Of a stretch of DNA of 49,052 nt, positions 1 to 9,688 are shown piece after piece (the stretch's first letter is position 1; the number at the start of each line of letters is the position of its first letter). A model generated the notes under the pieces. It did no database searches. It saw nothing but the letters and a program-made list of their open reading frames with translations, and was not told the DNA's origin. The translations under genes were made by a program, and so were the position numbers. Source of the DNA: Shewanella sp. TC10 (lineage in GTDB: Bacteria; Pseudomonadota; Gammaproteobacteria; Enterobacterales; Shewanellaceae); contig NZ_VKHR01000042.1 in NCBI RefSeq assembly GCF_009663145.1, positions 1 through 49,052 on the forward strand, in the 5' to 3' direction.

Positions 1-62
1 CATTTGTAAAGCGTCATTGCCAAATGATTACTAGTATCAATGGCAATGACGCTTTACAAATG
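1..62. repeat. Perfect 22-bp inverted repeat at window edge
   Basis: Bases 1-22 are the exact reverse complement of bases 41-62, separated by an 18-base spacer. The right arm is kdsC coding sequence (minus strand, encoding HPFVKRHC), so the left arm is an inverted copy of kdsC codons. Because the left arm starts at base 1, a fold-back or chimeric-read artefact at a contig end is the simplest explanation. A real hairpin disrupting kdsC is less likely. Confidence 0.9.
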
Positions 63-498
63 GATGACCGTCGGCAACACAAACCGCTAAACCGACTTGT
101 TTCATTACAGGTAAGTCGACCATATCATCACCAATGTAAGCAACTTCATCAGCAGTGACATTATAAATGCTTAGTAAGTCTTTAAATGGTGTGAGTTTAT
201 CGTCTACGCCCTGATAAATATGACTGACACCTAAGGCGGTCATGCGGTTTTCTACAATGGCTGACTTACGCCCTGTGATAACAGCAACATTAATTCCACT
301 GGTTAATATTGAACGTACGCCATAACCATCACGGGTATGAAATGCTTTAAGTTCTTCACCTGCATTACTTAAGTAGATACGGCCATCTGAAAATACACCG
401 TCAACATCACAGATAAGGAGTTTAATTTTTTTAGCTCGTTGCCATACATCATCGCTAACTGGGCCGTATAAGCCTTGATGAACTTGTGCTTCTGACAT
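37..498 (-). CDS. kdsC: KdsC, Kdo-8-phosphate phosphatase (3'-truncated)
   Basis: This HAD-superfamily phosphatase removes phosphate from 3-deoxy-D-manno-octulosonate 8-phosphate in the cytoplasm, giving Kdo for the lipopolysaccharide inner core. The nucleophile motif CDVDGVFSD (Asp31, Asp33), the TGRK motif near residue 75 and the Mg-binding GDDMVDLP near residue 123 are all present. The reading frame ends after 153 residues, whereas KdsC proteins are usually about 180-190. The C-terminal tail after GHPFVKRHCH is missing, and in its place the minus strand runs into TGA, TAG and TAA within a few codons, inside the inverted repeat at 1-62. The ATG (496-498) is separated by one base from the kdsD stop, so the two are translationally coupled. 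Downstream lptC-lptA-lptB would be expected beyond the window edge. Identity is secure; the truncation is probably artefactual. Confidence 0.9.
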   Translation of the reverse strand: MSEAQVHQGLYGPVSDDVWQRAKKIKLLICDVDGVFSDGRIYLSNAGEELKAFHTRDGYGVRSILTSGINVAVITGRKSAIVENRMTALGVSHIYQGVDDKLTPFKDLLSIYNVTADEVAYIGDDMVDLPVMKQVGLAVCVADGHPFVKRHCH

Positions 499-499
499 A

Positions 500-1477
500 T
501 TAAATTACTCCTGCTTTGACCATGTCTAGCATATTAAGTGCGCCAACAGGTTGTTGGTTGCCATCAACAACAATTAAGCCATTGATGCTTTTCTCATCCA
601 TAATTTGTAGTGCTTGTGCAGCTAAAATATCGGCACTGATTGTTATACAGTTAGGCGTCATGACATCGGCAATGGCTGTAGTACGAAGATTTTTTTCTGC
701 ATCAATCACTCGACGTAAATCACCGTCTGTAAAAATGCCGACGAGTTTGCCACTGTCATCAGTAACTGCAGTCATACCTAAACCTTTATTAGAGATCTCG
801 TATAACGACTCGGTAATACAAACCTTGCTATTAACTTGCGGAACATCATTGCCTTGATGCATAACGTCCGACACTTTTAACAATAATTTACGCCCTAAAG
901 AACCGCCAGGGTGCGATAATGCAAAGTCATCACGGGTGAACCCTTTTGCTTGAAGCAATGCTACTGCTAATGCATCGCCCATAACCAATGTCGCAGTGGT
1001 ACTTGATGTAGGTGCCAACCCTAATGGACAAGCTTCTTCAGGTACTTCAATACAAAGGTGCAATTTAGATAAGCGCGCCATATTGGATTCAGGTTTGCCA
1101 GTTATGGCAATTACGGGCACGCCCATACGCTGGATCACAGGTAGCAAGGTGAGGATTTCACTGGATTCGCCAGAGTTAGAGATGGCGAGAATAATATCGT
1201 TTTTAGCCAATGCACCTAAGTCACCATGGCTTGCTTCACCAGGATGAACAAAAAAAGCAGGTGTCCCTGTGCTTGCAAGAGTGGCAGAAATCTTATTGCC
1301 TATATGGCCTGATTTCCCCATACCCATGACAATGACTTTGCCTTTACATTGCAAAATAAGTTCACAAGCTTGTCCAAATGCATCGGAGTCAACGTATTGA
1401 TATAGATTATCTAAAGCGGTTTTCTCAATATCAATGACCTGACGGCCCCATTGACGCAATTGTTTCTGATCTATCAT
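500..1477 (-). CDS. kdsD: KdsD, arabinose-5-phosphate isomerase
   Basis: KdsD converts D-ribulose 5-phosphate to D-arabinose 5-phosphate, the first step of Kdo synthesis, in the cytoplasm. The protein has an N-terminal SIS sugar-isomerase domain with GMGKSGHIGNK, HPGEASHGDLG and SNSGESSE motifs, followed by two CBS domains in the last 120 residues (for example GIFTDGDLRR). I chose the ATG at 1475-1477, which gives 325 residues, close to the 328 of E. coli KdsD, with a purine-rich GAGAGA just upstream. A TTG at 1498 would add seven residues. It lies between the yrbG-like exchanger and kdsC, the same order as in E. coli. Confidence 0.95.
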   Translation of the reverse strand: MIDQKQLRQWGRQVIDIEKTALDNLYQYVDSDAFGQACELILQCKGKVIVMGMGKSGHIGNKISATLASTGTPAFFVHPGEASHGDLGALAKNDIILAISNSGESSEILTLLPVIQRMGVPVIAITGKPESNMARLSKLHLCIEVPEEACPLGLAPTSSTTATLVMGDALAVALLQAKGFTRDDFALSHPGGSLGRKLLLKVSDVMHQGNDVPQVNSKVCITESLYEISNKGLGMTAVTDDSGKLVGIFTDGDLRRVIDAEKNLRTTAIADVMTPNCITISADILAAQALQIMDEKSINGLIVVDGNQQPVGALNMLDMVKAGVI

Positions 1478-1545
1478 AGGTCTCTCGCTCTGTTCCAAAG
1501 CTAATTAAATAATAGCTTTGGTGAGATAAAAGTCTTTATGCCCCG

Positions 1546-2508
1546 TTATTGAGATTGAAATAAGACAATCTGGTACGCAATAAAGACGACTAATAAAATG
1601 GCGCCATGCCAGCGAGTAAGCTGTTTTTTAGCGCCACTGGATAATACTAGAACTGCTAATGCGGTACTGGTACCAAGCACCATGTAAAAATCACGGCTGC
1701 TCGCTTGGGCATCTATTTCACCAGGTGCAATAAGCCCTGGGATAGCCAATACAGCTAAAATATTAAATAAGTTCGACCCGACAATGTTACCAATGGCAAG
1801 GTCATCTTCTTTTTTAAGCACGCCAGCAATACAAGCAGCGAGCTCTGGTAAGCTTGTGCCAACAGCAATAATGGTTAAACCAATCACTAAATCTGAAAGC
1901 CCAAATGTCTTGGCAATGCCAACTGCGCCACTGACCATCCAGTCCGCTGACAAGGGTAACAGTATCATGCCCACAATGATCCAGATAATAGCATGTAATG
2001 TGGGTACATTTTTAGGGATCTCTGCATCAGATTCGTCAGATAATGGATCTATTTGTTTATTTCTCATGGCTTGCCATATGAAGAAGCCCATTAACGCAAA
2101 AAAGGCGACCAATAAAATGCCACCTTCAACGCGGGTGAGCATGCCATCATGGATCAGGTAACCTGCTAACACAGTCGCGGCTAACATTAATGGTATTTCA
2201 CGTTTTAAGGTCTGCGAACTGACTGAAATCGCCCCGAGTAAGGCGGTTATACCTAAGATTAAAGTGATATTAGCAACGTTAGAACCTAGGACGTTACCCA
2301 CAGCGGTATCACTCATGCCTTCCATCGATGCTGTGGCTGCAACAAACATTTCAGGCGCAGAGCTGCCCATCGCCACAATCGTTAAACCAATCAGCATTGG
2401 CGGTAGCCCAAGGTTTCGAGCGAAAGCTGCCGCACCATATACGAAGCGGTCTGCGCTCCAAACTAAAACGCCTAAGCCAGCGATTAGCATCAAAATATTA
2501 AAAAGCAT
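1546..2508 (-). CDS. yrbG: YrbG-type calcium/sodium antiporter
   Basis: This is an inner-membrane cation exchanger of the Na+/Ca2+ exchanger superfamily, 320 residues long and almost wholly hydrophobic with about ten membrane segments. It shows the internal duplication of the family: an alpha-repeat with GSSAPEMFVA near residues 48-57 and a second with GTSLPELAA in the other half, each with an acidic residue expected to bind the cation. A polar cytoplasmic loop rich in Asp and Glu (DPLSDESDAE) separates the halves. It heads the minus-strand kds cluster, as yrbG does in E. coli. The physiological substrate is not determined by sequence, and the link to LPS synthesis is only positional. Confidence 0.9.
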   Translation of the reverse strand: MLFNILMLIAGLGVLVWSADRFVYGAAAFARNLGLPPMLIGLTIVAMGSSAPEMFVAATASMEGMSDTAVGNVLGSNVANITLILGITALLGAISVSSQTLKREIPLMLAATVLAGYLIHDGMLTRVEGGILLVAFFALMGFFIWQAMRNKQIDPLSDESDAEIPKNVPTLHAIIWIIVGMILLPLSADWMVSGAVGIAKTFGLSDLVIGLTIIAVGTSLPELAACIAGVLKKEDDLAIGNIVGSNLFNILAVLAIPGLIAPGEIDAQASSRDFYMVLGTSTALAVLVLSSGAKKQLTRWHGAILLVVFIAYQIVLFQSQ

Positions 2509-2684
2509 GTTGTTCCAAAAATGTGTTGATAGCGATATTTGTGCAGAATTTTAACAAAAATATTAGCAGATGCGATAATTGTTGTGGATTGTAACTCATG
2601 GTGATTGATTTGTTGTAGGTTCTTACACAATTTCGTACAATTCAGATCTACATCTTGCGGGCCAGGAAGGCTATTATTTCCTCT
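2509..2684. promoter_or_regulatory. Divergent promoter region between yrbG and mlaF
   Basis: This intergenic stretch must carry the divergent promoters of the kds cluster (minus) and the mla operon (plus). It is AT-rich, and no box stands out enough for me to name. An AGGAAGG at about 2664-2670 lies 14 bases before the chosen mlaF ATG, which is long for a Shine-Dalgarno sequence. Confidence 0.4.
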
Positions 2685-3512
2685 ATGTCAGATTCAAGTT
2701 TAGTAAATATAACCTCACCTTTGGTTGAAATTCGTCATATGAAATTCAACCGTGGTTCACGTGTCATTTTTGATGATATTTGTCTGAATATTCCCAAAGG
2801 TAAAGTGACAGCAATTATGGGCCCAAGTGGGATAGGTAAAACCACCTTGCTCAAGCTCATTGGTGGTCAACTTACTCCGGATAGTGGTGAAGTGTTATTT
2901 AGTGGTCAAAATGTGCATCAGCTAAAGCGCCAGCAGTTATTTGAACTGCGTAAACGCATGAGTATGCTATTTCAAAGTGGCGCATTATTCACCGATATGA
3001 ATGTTTTTGACAATGTCGCCTTTGCACTACGTGAACATTCTGGCTTGCCTGAAACGATTATCCGTAAAGTGGTGATGATGAAGCTGCAAGCGGTTGGCTT
3101 GCGAGGCGCAGCTTTAATGAACCCCAATGAGTTATCTGGTGGGATGCAACGCCGTGCAGCACTTGCTCGCGCTATTGCCCTTGAACCTGAAATGATTCTA
3201 TATGATGAACCTTTTGCAGGCCAAGACCCCATTTCTATGGGGATGCTGGTGAAGTTAATTGGCGAACTTTCAAGTACGTTAAAATTAACTTCTGTGGTGG
3301 TTTCGCATGATGTTGATGCGGTGCTGAGTATCGCTGATTACGTGTACGTGATTGCAGAAAAGAAAGTCATTGCATCGGGTACGCCAGATGAACTAAGGGC
3401 ATCTAACAACCCGCAAATCGAGCAATTTATTAATGGTAGACCTGATGGACCTGTTCCATTTCATTTTCCTGCAGAAGATTACCAACAGGAGATGTTAAGT
3501 GGGCGTAATTAA
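2685..3512 (+). CDS. mlaF: MlaF, ABC ATPase of the Mla phospholipid transporter
   Basis: MlaF is the cytoplasmic ATPase that powers the MlaFEDB complex, which moves phospholipids between the outer and inner membranes and keeps the outer leaflet asymmetric. Walker A (GPSGIGKTT), the ABC signature (LSGGMQRR), Walker B (MILYDEPF) and the switch His (VSHDVD) are all present. The characteristic C-terminal tail ending ADGPVPF-like (here [14 protein letters not shown]) matches the E. coli protein. The ATG at 2685 gives 275 residues against 269 in E. coli; a TTG at 2655 would add ten residues with no family support. It is first in mlaFEDCB-ibaG-murA and overlaps mlaE by 14 bases. Confidence 0.96.
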   Translation: MSDSSLVNITSPLVEIRHMKFNRGSRVIFDDICLNIPKGKVTAIMGPSGIGKTTLLKLIGGQLTPDSGEVLFSGQNVHQLKRQQLFELRKRMSMLFQSGALFTDMNVFDNVAFALREHSGLPETIIRKVVMMKLQAVGLRGAALMNPNELSGGMQRRAALARAIALEPEMILYDEPFAGQDPISMGMLVKLIGELSSTLKLTSVVVSHDVDAVLSIADYVYVIAEKKVIASGTPDELRASNNPQIEQFINGRPDGPVPFHFPAEDYQQEMLSGRN

Positions 3513-4284
3513 TCAGATTGCCAATCTAGGCCGTATTGCATTAGATGTTGTCGCTGGCCTAGGCCGCGCAGGTTTAATGCTTTGGGGCGCAATTTTCAAT
3601 GTCCCCAACTTTGCCAAAGGCTTACCGTTACTTATAAAACAAATGTATGTGCTTGGGGTTCGCTCCATGGTCATCATTGTAGTGTCAGGACTGTTTATCG
3701 GCATGGTATTGGCACTACAAGGCTATACGGTATTAGCGGATTTCGGCACTGTCGAGAGTTTAGGCCCAATGGTTGCGTTAAGCTTATTACGTGAACTTGG
3801 ACCTGTAGTGACTGCACTTTTATTTGCTGGGCGTGCGGGGTCGGCTCTGACTGCTGAAATCGGTTTAATGAAATCGACAGAGCAACTTTCTAGCCTCGAA
3901 ATGATGGCGGTTGACCCATTAAGACAAGTTATTGCGCCGCGCTTTTGGGCCGGAGTCATCAGTGTACCTTTATTGACCATGATGTTCTGTCTTGTAGGTA
4001 TTTTAGGTGGTCATCTTGTGGGTGTTGAATGGAAAGGTATTGATAGCGGGTCTTTTTGGTCAATCCTTCAGTCTTCGATTGAATGGCGCCAAGATATTGT
4101 GAACTGTTTAATCAAGAGCACTATATTTGGAATAGTAGTGACTTGGATTGCCCTATATCGTGGTTATGAGGTGACGCCAAATCCTGAAGGAATAAGTAAG
4201 GCAACAACATCTACAGTTGTTCAAGCAAGTTTAGCTGTACTCGCACTCGACTTTTTGCTCACTGCAATCATGTTTGGTCAGTAA
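3499..4284 (+). CDS. mlaE: MlaE, permease of the Mla phospholipid transporter
   Basis: MlaE is the integral membrane subunit of the Mla transporter, 261 residues, with five or six hydrophobic segments and the conserved permease core [20 protein letters not shown] near residues 100-120. It forms a homodimer in the inner membrane that holds phospholipid between the MlaF ATPases and the MlaD ring. The start is GTG at 3499, inside the end of mlaF, so translation is coupled. Length and motifs are normal for the family. Confidence 0.96.
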   Translation: MGVINQIANLGRIALDVVAGLGRAGLMLWGAIFNVPNFAKGLPLLIKQMYVLGVRSMVIIVVSGLFIGMVLALQGYTVLADFGTVESLGPMVALSLLRELGPVVTALLFAGRAGSALTAEIGLMKSTEQLSSLEMMAVDPLRQVIAPRFWAGVISVPLLTMMFCLVGILGGHLVGVEWKGIDSGSFWSILQSSIEWRQDIVNCLIKSTIFGIVVTWIALYRGYEVTPNPEGISKATTSTVVQASLAVLALDFLLTAIMFGQ

Positions 4285-4318
4285 TTTTTGCATTCATTAA
4301 TTTAAGTGGTTGAAGCAT

Positions 4319-4789
4319 ATGTTGACAAGGAAAGTAGAATTATTAGTGGGACTCTTTTTGCTAACAGGGTTGTTGGCATTTTGTGTGCTGGTGTTTAACG
4401 TTGCCAATGTTGAACTAAAATCGGGTAAAGAAACCTATATTTTAAAGGCTGAGTTTAACAATATTGGCGGCTTAAAAGTACGTTCGCCAGTTAAAGTGGG
4501 TGGCGTTGTAGTTGGACGAGTATCTAACATTACCCTCGATACGAAAAAGCTAGTGCCAGTTGTCACGCTAACCATGGACAAGCAATATGATCAATTCCCT
4601 GAAACCAGTAGCTTATCTATTTTAACCTCTGGGTTATTAGGTGAGCAATTCTTAGGATTAACCCCAGGTTTTATGGATGATGATATTGAGATGTTAGCTG
4701 ATGGCGATAGGGTGCATGACACTCGTTCTGCGCTTATTTTAGAAGATTTGATTGGACAGTTACTTTATAGCGTATCTTCAAAGGATTAA
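4319..4789 (+). CDS. mlaD: MlaD, MCE-domain substrate-binding subunit
   Basis: MlaD is anchored in the inner membrane by one N-terminal helix (about residues 8-27) and exposes a periplasmic MCE domain that forms a hexameric ring, passing phospholipid between MlaC and MlaE. The MCE core is clear: AEFNNIGGLKVRSPVKVGGV, then SSLSILTSGLLGEQFLGL. I chose the ATG at 4319 because MLTRKVELLVG aligns with the E. coli start. A TTG at 4310 would add three residues. At 156 residues it lacks the long low-complexity C-terminal tail of E. coli MlaD (183 residues) and stops soon after the helical IGQLLYS segment. Confidence 0.95.
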   Translation: MLTRKVELLVGLFLLTGLLAFCVLVFNVANVELKSGKETYILKAEFNNIGGLKVRSPVKVGGVVVGRVSNITLDTKKLVPVVTLTMDKQYDQFPETSSLSILTSGLLGEQFLGLTPGFMDDDIEMLADGDRVHDTRSALILEDLIGQLLYSVSSKD

Positions 4790-4801
4790 TAGGAGAGTTA
4801 T

Positions 4802-5467
4802 ATGAGCCAGTTATTACAACCGTTTATGCGAGTCGTGATGTTTATTGCTGCAAATATATTTGCATTTTCTGCAGTGGCTGCAGAAGAGATTGATACCCAT
4901 GATCCTTTCAAATTAGTTCAGCAAGTTTCCAATAAAACCTTTGATCGTTTTGACACAGATAAAGCACTCATTGATGCCGATTTAGGCCATTTGAAAGTGA
5001 TTGTTCGTGAAGAGCTTATGCCTTATGTCGATTATAAGTATGCTGCCTACAAAGTGATGGGGCAGTATTTACGTGACACGACACCAGAGCAAAGAGCAAG
5101 ATTTGTTGATGCATTTGAAGGTTATTTAGTGGCAACTTATGCCCAAGCTTTTACTGAGTATACCGGTCAAAAAGTTCAATTCTCACCAGCCAGTGACTTT
5201 GCTGACGAAAAGTTTGTTGATGTGAATGTGCAAATTATTGAAGATGGTCGCCCGCCGATTAAAGTGATGTTTAAAGCAAGACGCCTTAAAGATGATAGTT
5301 GGAAGGCGTTTGATTTAGTGGCCGAGGGGGTCAGTTTATTAGCGTCTAAGCAATCAGAAATCTCCAATCTCATTCGCCAAAAAGGGGTGGATTCGGTGAT
5401 TGATATGTTAAAAGAGCGCACGGAACAAGAAATCAATTACAAACAGGATAAGGAAAATGCTGCGTGA
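4802..5467 (+). CDS. mlaC: MlaC, periplasmic phospholipid carrier
   Basis: MlaC shuttles phospholipids across the periplasm between the outer-membrane MlaA-porin complex and the inner-membrane MlaFEDB complex. The 221-residue product has a signal peptide (hydrophobic IAANIFAFSAVAA, cleavage near residue 27) and the MlaC/Ttg2D fold features: an N-terminal helix pair (DPFKLVQQVSNKTFDRF), YVDYKYAAYKVMG and a C-terminal NLIRQKGVDSVIDML helix. A Shine-Dalgarno AGGAGAG sits just before the ATG. It ends in a 4-base overlap (GTGA) with mlaB. Confidence 0.95.
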   Translation: MSQLLQPFMRVVMFIAANIFAFSAVAAEEIDTHDPFKLVQQVSNKTFDRFDTDKALIDADLGHLKVIVREELMPYVDYKYAAYKVMGQYLRDTTPEQRARFVDAFEGYLVATYAQAFTEYTGQKVQFSPASDFADEKFVDVNVQIIEDGRPPIKVMFKARRLKDDSWKAFDLVAEGVSLLASKQSEISNLIRQKGVDSVIDMLKERTEQEINYKQDKENAA

Positions 5468-5760
5468 TTGAGTTTTTACAACAAGGTGACACTTGTGAAA
5501 TTAAAGGGCAATTAAGGCAAACAGAGGTCATAGATTTATGGCCAAAACGACAACAGTTGTTTACTGACAGCACTCAGGTGTTAGACTTGTCTGCTTTAGA
5601 GTATGCCGACAGCGCAGGCGTCGCATTTTTACTTGAGCTAATATGCTTAGGTAATTGCAGTAAAAGCACCACTCAGCCAAGGACATTGGCAAATCCGAGT
5701 AAACATCTAAAAAGACTCATTGAGTTATATGATTTAGAATCCTTTTTTCTAGAAAACTAG
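5464..5760 (+). CDS. mlaB: MlaB, STAS-domain subunit of the Mla transporter
   Basis: MlaB is a small cytoplasmic STAS-domain protein that binds MlaF and is needed for assembly and activity of the transporter. This 98-residue product has the STAS core VLDLSALEYADSAGVAFLLE, with the Ser of DSAG at the position where many STAS proteins carry a phosphorylatable Ser/Thr. The start is GTG at 5464, overlapping the mlaC stop, so it is translated by coupling. Sequence conservation is low outside the core, as is usual for this subunit, but the operon position makes the call firm. Confidence 0.93.
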   Translation: MIEFLQQGDTCEIKGQLRQTEVIDLWPKRQQLFTDSTQVLDLSALEYADSAGVAFLLELICLGNCSKSTTQPRTLANPSKHLKRLIELYDLESFFLEN

Positions 5761-5785
5761 CATTGAATTTAAGGTAGCAAATTCC

Positions 5786-7311
<1,526 letters not shown>

Positions 7312-7336
7312 GCTGAGGCTTAATGACCAATTTATA

Positions 7337-7365
7337 AAGCCGTGCTTTTTTAGCACGGCTTTTTT
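7337..7365 (+). terminator. Rho-independent terminator after murA
   Basis: A perfect 10-bp stem AAGCCGTGCT/AGCACGGCTT with a five-base loop is followed by a T run. It ends the mla-ibaG-murA transcript and separates it from the kinase gene that begins at 7469. Confidence 0.92.
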
Positions 7366-7468
7366 ATGTTTGATGAGCCTCAAAAGTTCGTAATAAAGTA
7401 TGTTATAGACTGATTCTATTGCCAGCCTGATCACTTATTCTATTTGGCATAACTGATACTGTGCTGTC

Positions 7469-8872
7469 ATGGCAACATTTATCACTTTTAATATTTATCT
7501 CTTTTACGGTCTCGTATTTTTTGCGATTGGCTGCGTAGTGGTATTTCGTCATTTTAAATATAGCCAGCTGTCAATCTCTTCAACACTTTGGGCTTTAGCC
7601 TTGTTTGGGTTTTCTCATGCCTTTCATGAATGGTCTGAACTTTATGTCATCCTGTTTCAAGATGATTTACCCACTCAATATCAATATATCGTGCAATGGT
7701 TGAGGCTAATCAAGTTATCCCTGTCTTTTGCTGGTTTAATGATTTTTGCTTGGTTGTTATTTCGAATTATTCCCAAACCTTATTCAAAACTCGGTCAGAT
7801 ACTTATCGGGTTAATCGTTATTACATACACACTGGTCATGCTGATTTTTTACCAAGGAACATCAATACTTGCAGATACTTTTTCGGAAGCCGCCAGTTAT
7901 ACAAGAGTACTGTTAGGCTTTGGAAGCGCAACGCTTGCGGGTGTGGGGATTGCAATTTATGGCTACCAGCTACGTCAAGACAACCACGAATATGGTCAAT
8001 ACTTTATTGCTACTGGCTTTGGATTAGTTATTTACGGTGTGCTTGCAGGGCTCATTCCTACAAGTTTTCATTCAAGTGTACCCATATTTAGAACTATAGC
8101 GGCAGGCCTTGTGCTAGTCACTCTATATAAAGCACTTAAAATTTTTGATATTGAAAAAGAAGCAGCCACAGAGGCGAAATTAAAACGCGCTATAGAAGCT
8201 GATAAATATAAAGCTATTGGTCATTTAGCGATGGGGGTGGCGCATGAAATTAATAACCCATTAGCTTCATCGATGTTGGCGCTAGATTTACTTGAGAGAA
8301 AAATGCCTCAGCCGCAATCAGATCTATCTGATTACATCCAGCGTGCTCGACTAGGTATCGATAGAGCATCAATCATTAGTAAAGAGCTGCTGACTTATGC
8401 TCGTTCAGATTTAACTGATACTCGTAAGGTTTTTATTTGTGATGTGATTGCAGGTGCCAAACAGCTATTGAGTCACAAACTGTCAGATTATTCGTTGTCG
8501 GTTCATTGTGATTCAAAAGCAGCGGTTATTGGTCAGAAAGTAAAATTAGAAGAGTTACTTATAAATTTGCTAAATAATGCGATGGACGCGAGTGGAAATT
8601 CAGGAAGTATCGATATTAGGGTCGTGGCTGATGAGGCCGGTGTCGTTATAGAAGTCAGAGACTATGGTGAAGGAATGGATGAATCTACATTGAAAAGAGC
8701 AACAGAACTGTTTTATTCAACAAAACCCATAGGTAAAGGTACCGGACTTGGCTTGGCCATTTGTGAGCAAATCGTGAGTAACCACCATGGCAGTATGAAG
8801 TTTATGAGTGCTAAAGGTGTCGGCACAAGAGTGCTAATCGATCTTCCTTCACGGAGCAACGCCCATGATTAG
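7469..8872 (+). CDS. Seven-TM sensor histidine kinase
   Basis: This is a membrane-bound sensor kinase of 467 residues, with no gene name that I recognise. About seven hydrophobic segments fill residues 5-222, with no large periplasmic domain, so the sensing is probably within the membrane. A short linker helix (about 225-245) leads to the dimerisation/phosphoacceptor helix GHLAMGVAHEINNP, with His259 as the phosphorylation site. The ATPase domain has an N box (LLINLLNNAMDAS near 363-375), a G1 box (DYGEGMDE near 398) and a G2 box (GKGTGLGLAI near 422). The second membrane helix contains FSHAFHEW, with His50 and His53, a motif that could bind a cofactor or ligand. It overlaps the next gene, a response regulator, by eight bases, so the two form a cognate pair. 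The signal is unknown; the downstream octahaem cytochrome suggests redox or respiration. Confidence 0.9.
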   Translation: MATFITFNIYLFYGLVFFAIGCVVVFRHFKYSQLSISSTLWALALFGFSHAFHEWSELYVILFQDDLPTQYQYIVQWLRLIKLSLSFAGLMIFAWLLFRIIPKPYSKLGQILIGLIVITYTLVMLIFYQGTSILADTFSEAASYTRVLLGFGSATLAGVGIAIYGYQLRQDNHEYGQYFIATGFGLVIYGVLAGLIPTSFHSSVPIFRTIAAGLVLVTLYKALKIFDIEKEAATEAKLKRAIEADKYKAIGHLAMGVAHEINNPLASSMLALDLLERKMPQPQSDLSDYIQRARLGIDRASIISKELLTYARSDLTDTRKVFICDVIAGAKQLLSHKLSDYSLSVHCDSKAAVIGQKVKLEELLINLLNNAMDASGNSGSIDIRVVADEAGVVIEVRDYGEGMDESTLKRATELFYSTKPIGKGTGLGLAICEQIVSNHHGSMKFMSAKGVGTRVLIDLPSRSNAHD

Positions 8873-9497
8873 AATACTGATTGCTGAAGACGATCAAGAA
8901 CTTCGGAGAAATATGGTAGATATTCTTGAGCTTGAAGGTTATCAAGTCACAGATGTCGATAGTGCTGAAGCTGCCATTCATGCCTGTGAGCAGCAAAGCT
9001 ATGATATTGCACTATTAGATTTAGTTATGTCAGGTATGACTGGTGTTGAGGCGATATCTAATTTACGTCAGTTGAATGCTTTTATGGCTGTTGTTATCGT
9101 CACCGCGTATGCGACAGTCGATACTGCAGTGGATGCAATGAAAAAGGGGGCAGATAGCGTTATCACCAAACCGTTTAATAGTGTGGAATTGATCGTCACT
9201 ATCAAGCGAAGTATTCAAGAAAAGCAATTACTTAAAAGCACTAGCGATATTGATCCCGACAGTGTGTATTCAGCGTTAGCAAACAGCCTAAGAAGAGAGA
9301 CATTAAAGCAGTTAGGGAGCCATAAAAAATTGAAGTTTATGGATTTGTGTCGTTTGGTCGGAGTTGAAGATCATACTAAATTTAACTTTCATTTACGGCA
9401 GCTAAAAAAGGCAGGTTTAGTTACACAAAATGAGAACAAGGTCTACATTTTGACAAATACAGGTCAATTTGTTCTACAAAATCACAACTTATCATAA
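8865..9497 (+). CDS. Response regulator with ArsR-like winged-helix output
   Basis: The N-terminal receiver domain (about residues 1-120) has the acidic pair Asp9/Asp10, phosphoacceptor Asp52 (ALLDLVMSG), Thr80 (VIVTAYAT) and Lys102 (TKPF). After a short linker, residues 135-205 form a winged helix-turn-helix: LANSLRRETLKQL, then KFMDLCRLVG and HLRQLKKAGLV, then a beta wing. This resembles ArsR-type DNA-binding domains rather than the OmpR, NarL or Fis outputs usual in this group. It overlaps the kinase gene by eight bases and is presumably phosphorylated by it. The likely target, inferred only from position, is the cytochrome gene 190 bases downstream, whose upstream region is rich in dyads. 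The assignment of the output fold is from pattern recognition. Confidence 0.88.
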   Translation: MIRILIAEDDQELRRNMVDILELEGYQVTDVDSAEAAIHACEQQSYDIALLDLVMSGMTGVEAISNLRQLNAFMAVVIVTAYATVDTAVDAMKKGADSVITKPFNSVELIVTIKRSIQEKQLLKSTSDIDPDSVYSALANSLRRETLKQLGSHKKLKFMDLCRLVGVEDHTKFNFHLRQLKKAGLVTQNENKVYILTNTGQFVLQNHNLS

Positions 9498-9549
9498 CTG
9501 TTTATAAGTTAATAAATTCATATTGTTAATTTGTTTTTGATAATAAAAG

Positions 9550-9636
9550 TTCACAAGAATGAAGTGCCTGTGAAGTTCAGTTATCTATCCCTTTATGAGT
9601 ATTAAGCGAATACTTCGCGTATGTCCAAAGAGACAT
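9550..9636 (+). promoter_or_regulatory. Dyad-rich region upstream of the octahaem cytochrome
   Basis: Several inverted repeats cluster here: TTCACA (9550-9555) with TGTGAA (9570-9575); AGTATT (9598-9603) with AATACT (9609-9614), overlapped by GCGAA/TTCGC (9606-9618); and ATGTC (9621-9625) with GACAT (9632-9636). They sit within the 191-base gap between the regulator and cytochrome genes and are plausible operator sites. No clear -35/-10 pair was identified. Confidence 0.4.
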
Positions 9637-9688
9637 ATCAATTGCAGCTCTAAGCGGCGCAATTGAGATACCATTTTGAGGATGAACA

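Noticed and set aside
2264..2554. Plus-strand reading frame of 96 codons opposite the YrbG-like gene
   Set aside because: It is the complement of a well-supported exchanger gene, and its product has no recognisable features.
7696..8091. Plus-strand frame of 131 codons inside the histidine kinase
   Set aside because: It overlaps the kinase in another frame, and the kinase has clear membrane and HATPase motifs whereas this frame has none.
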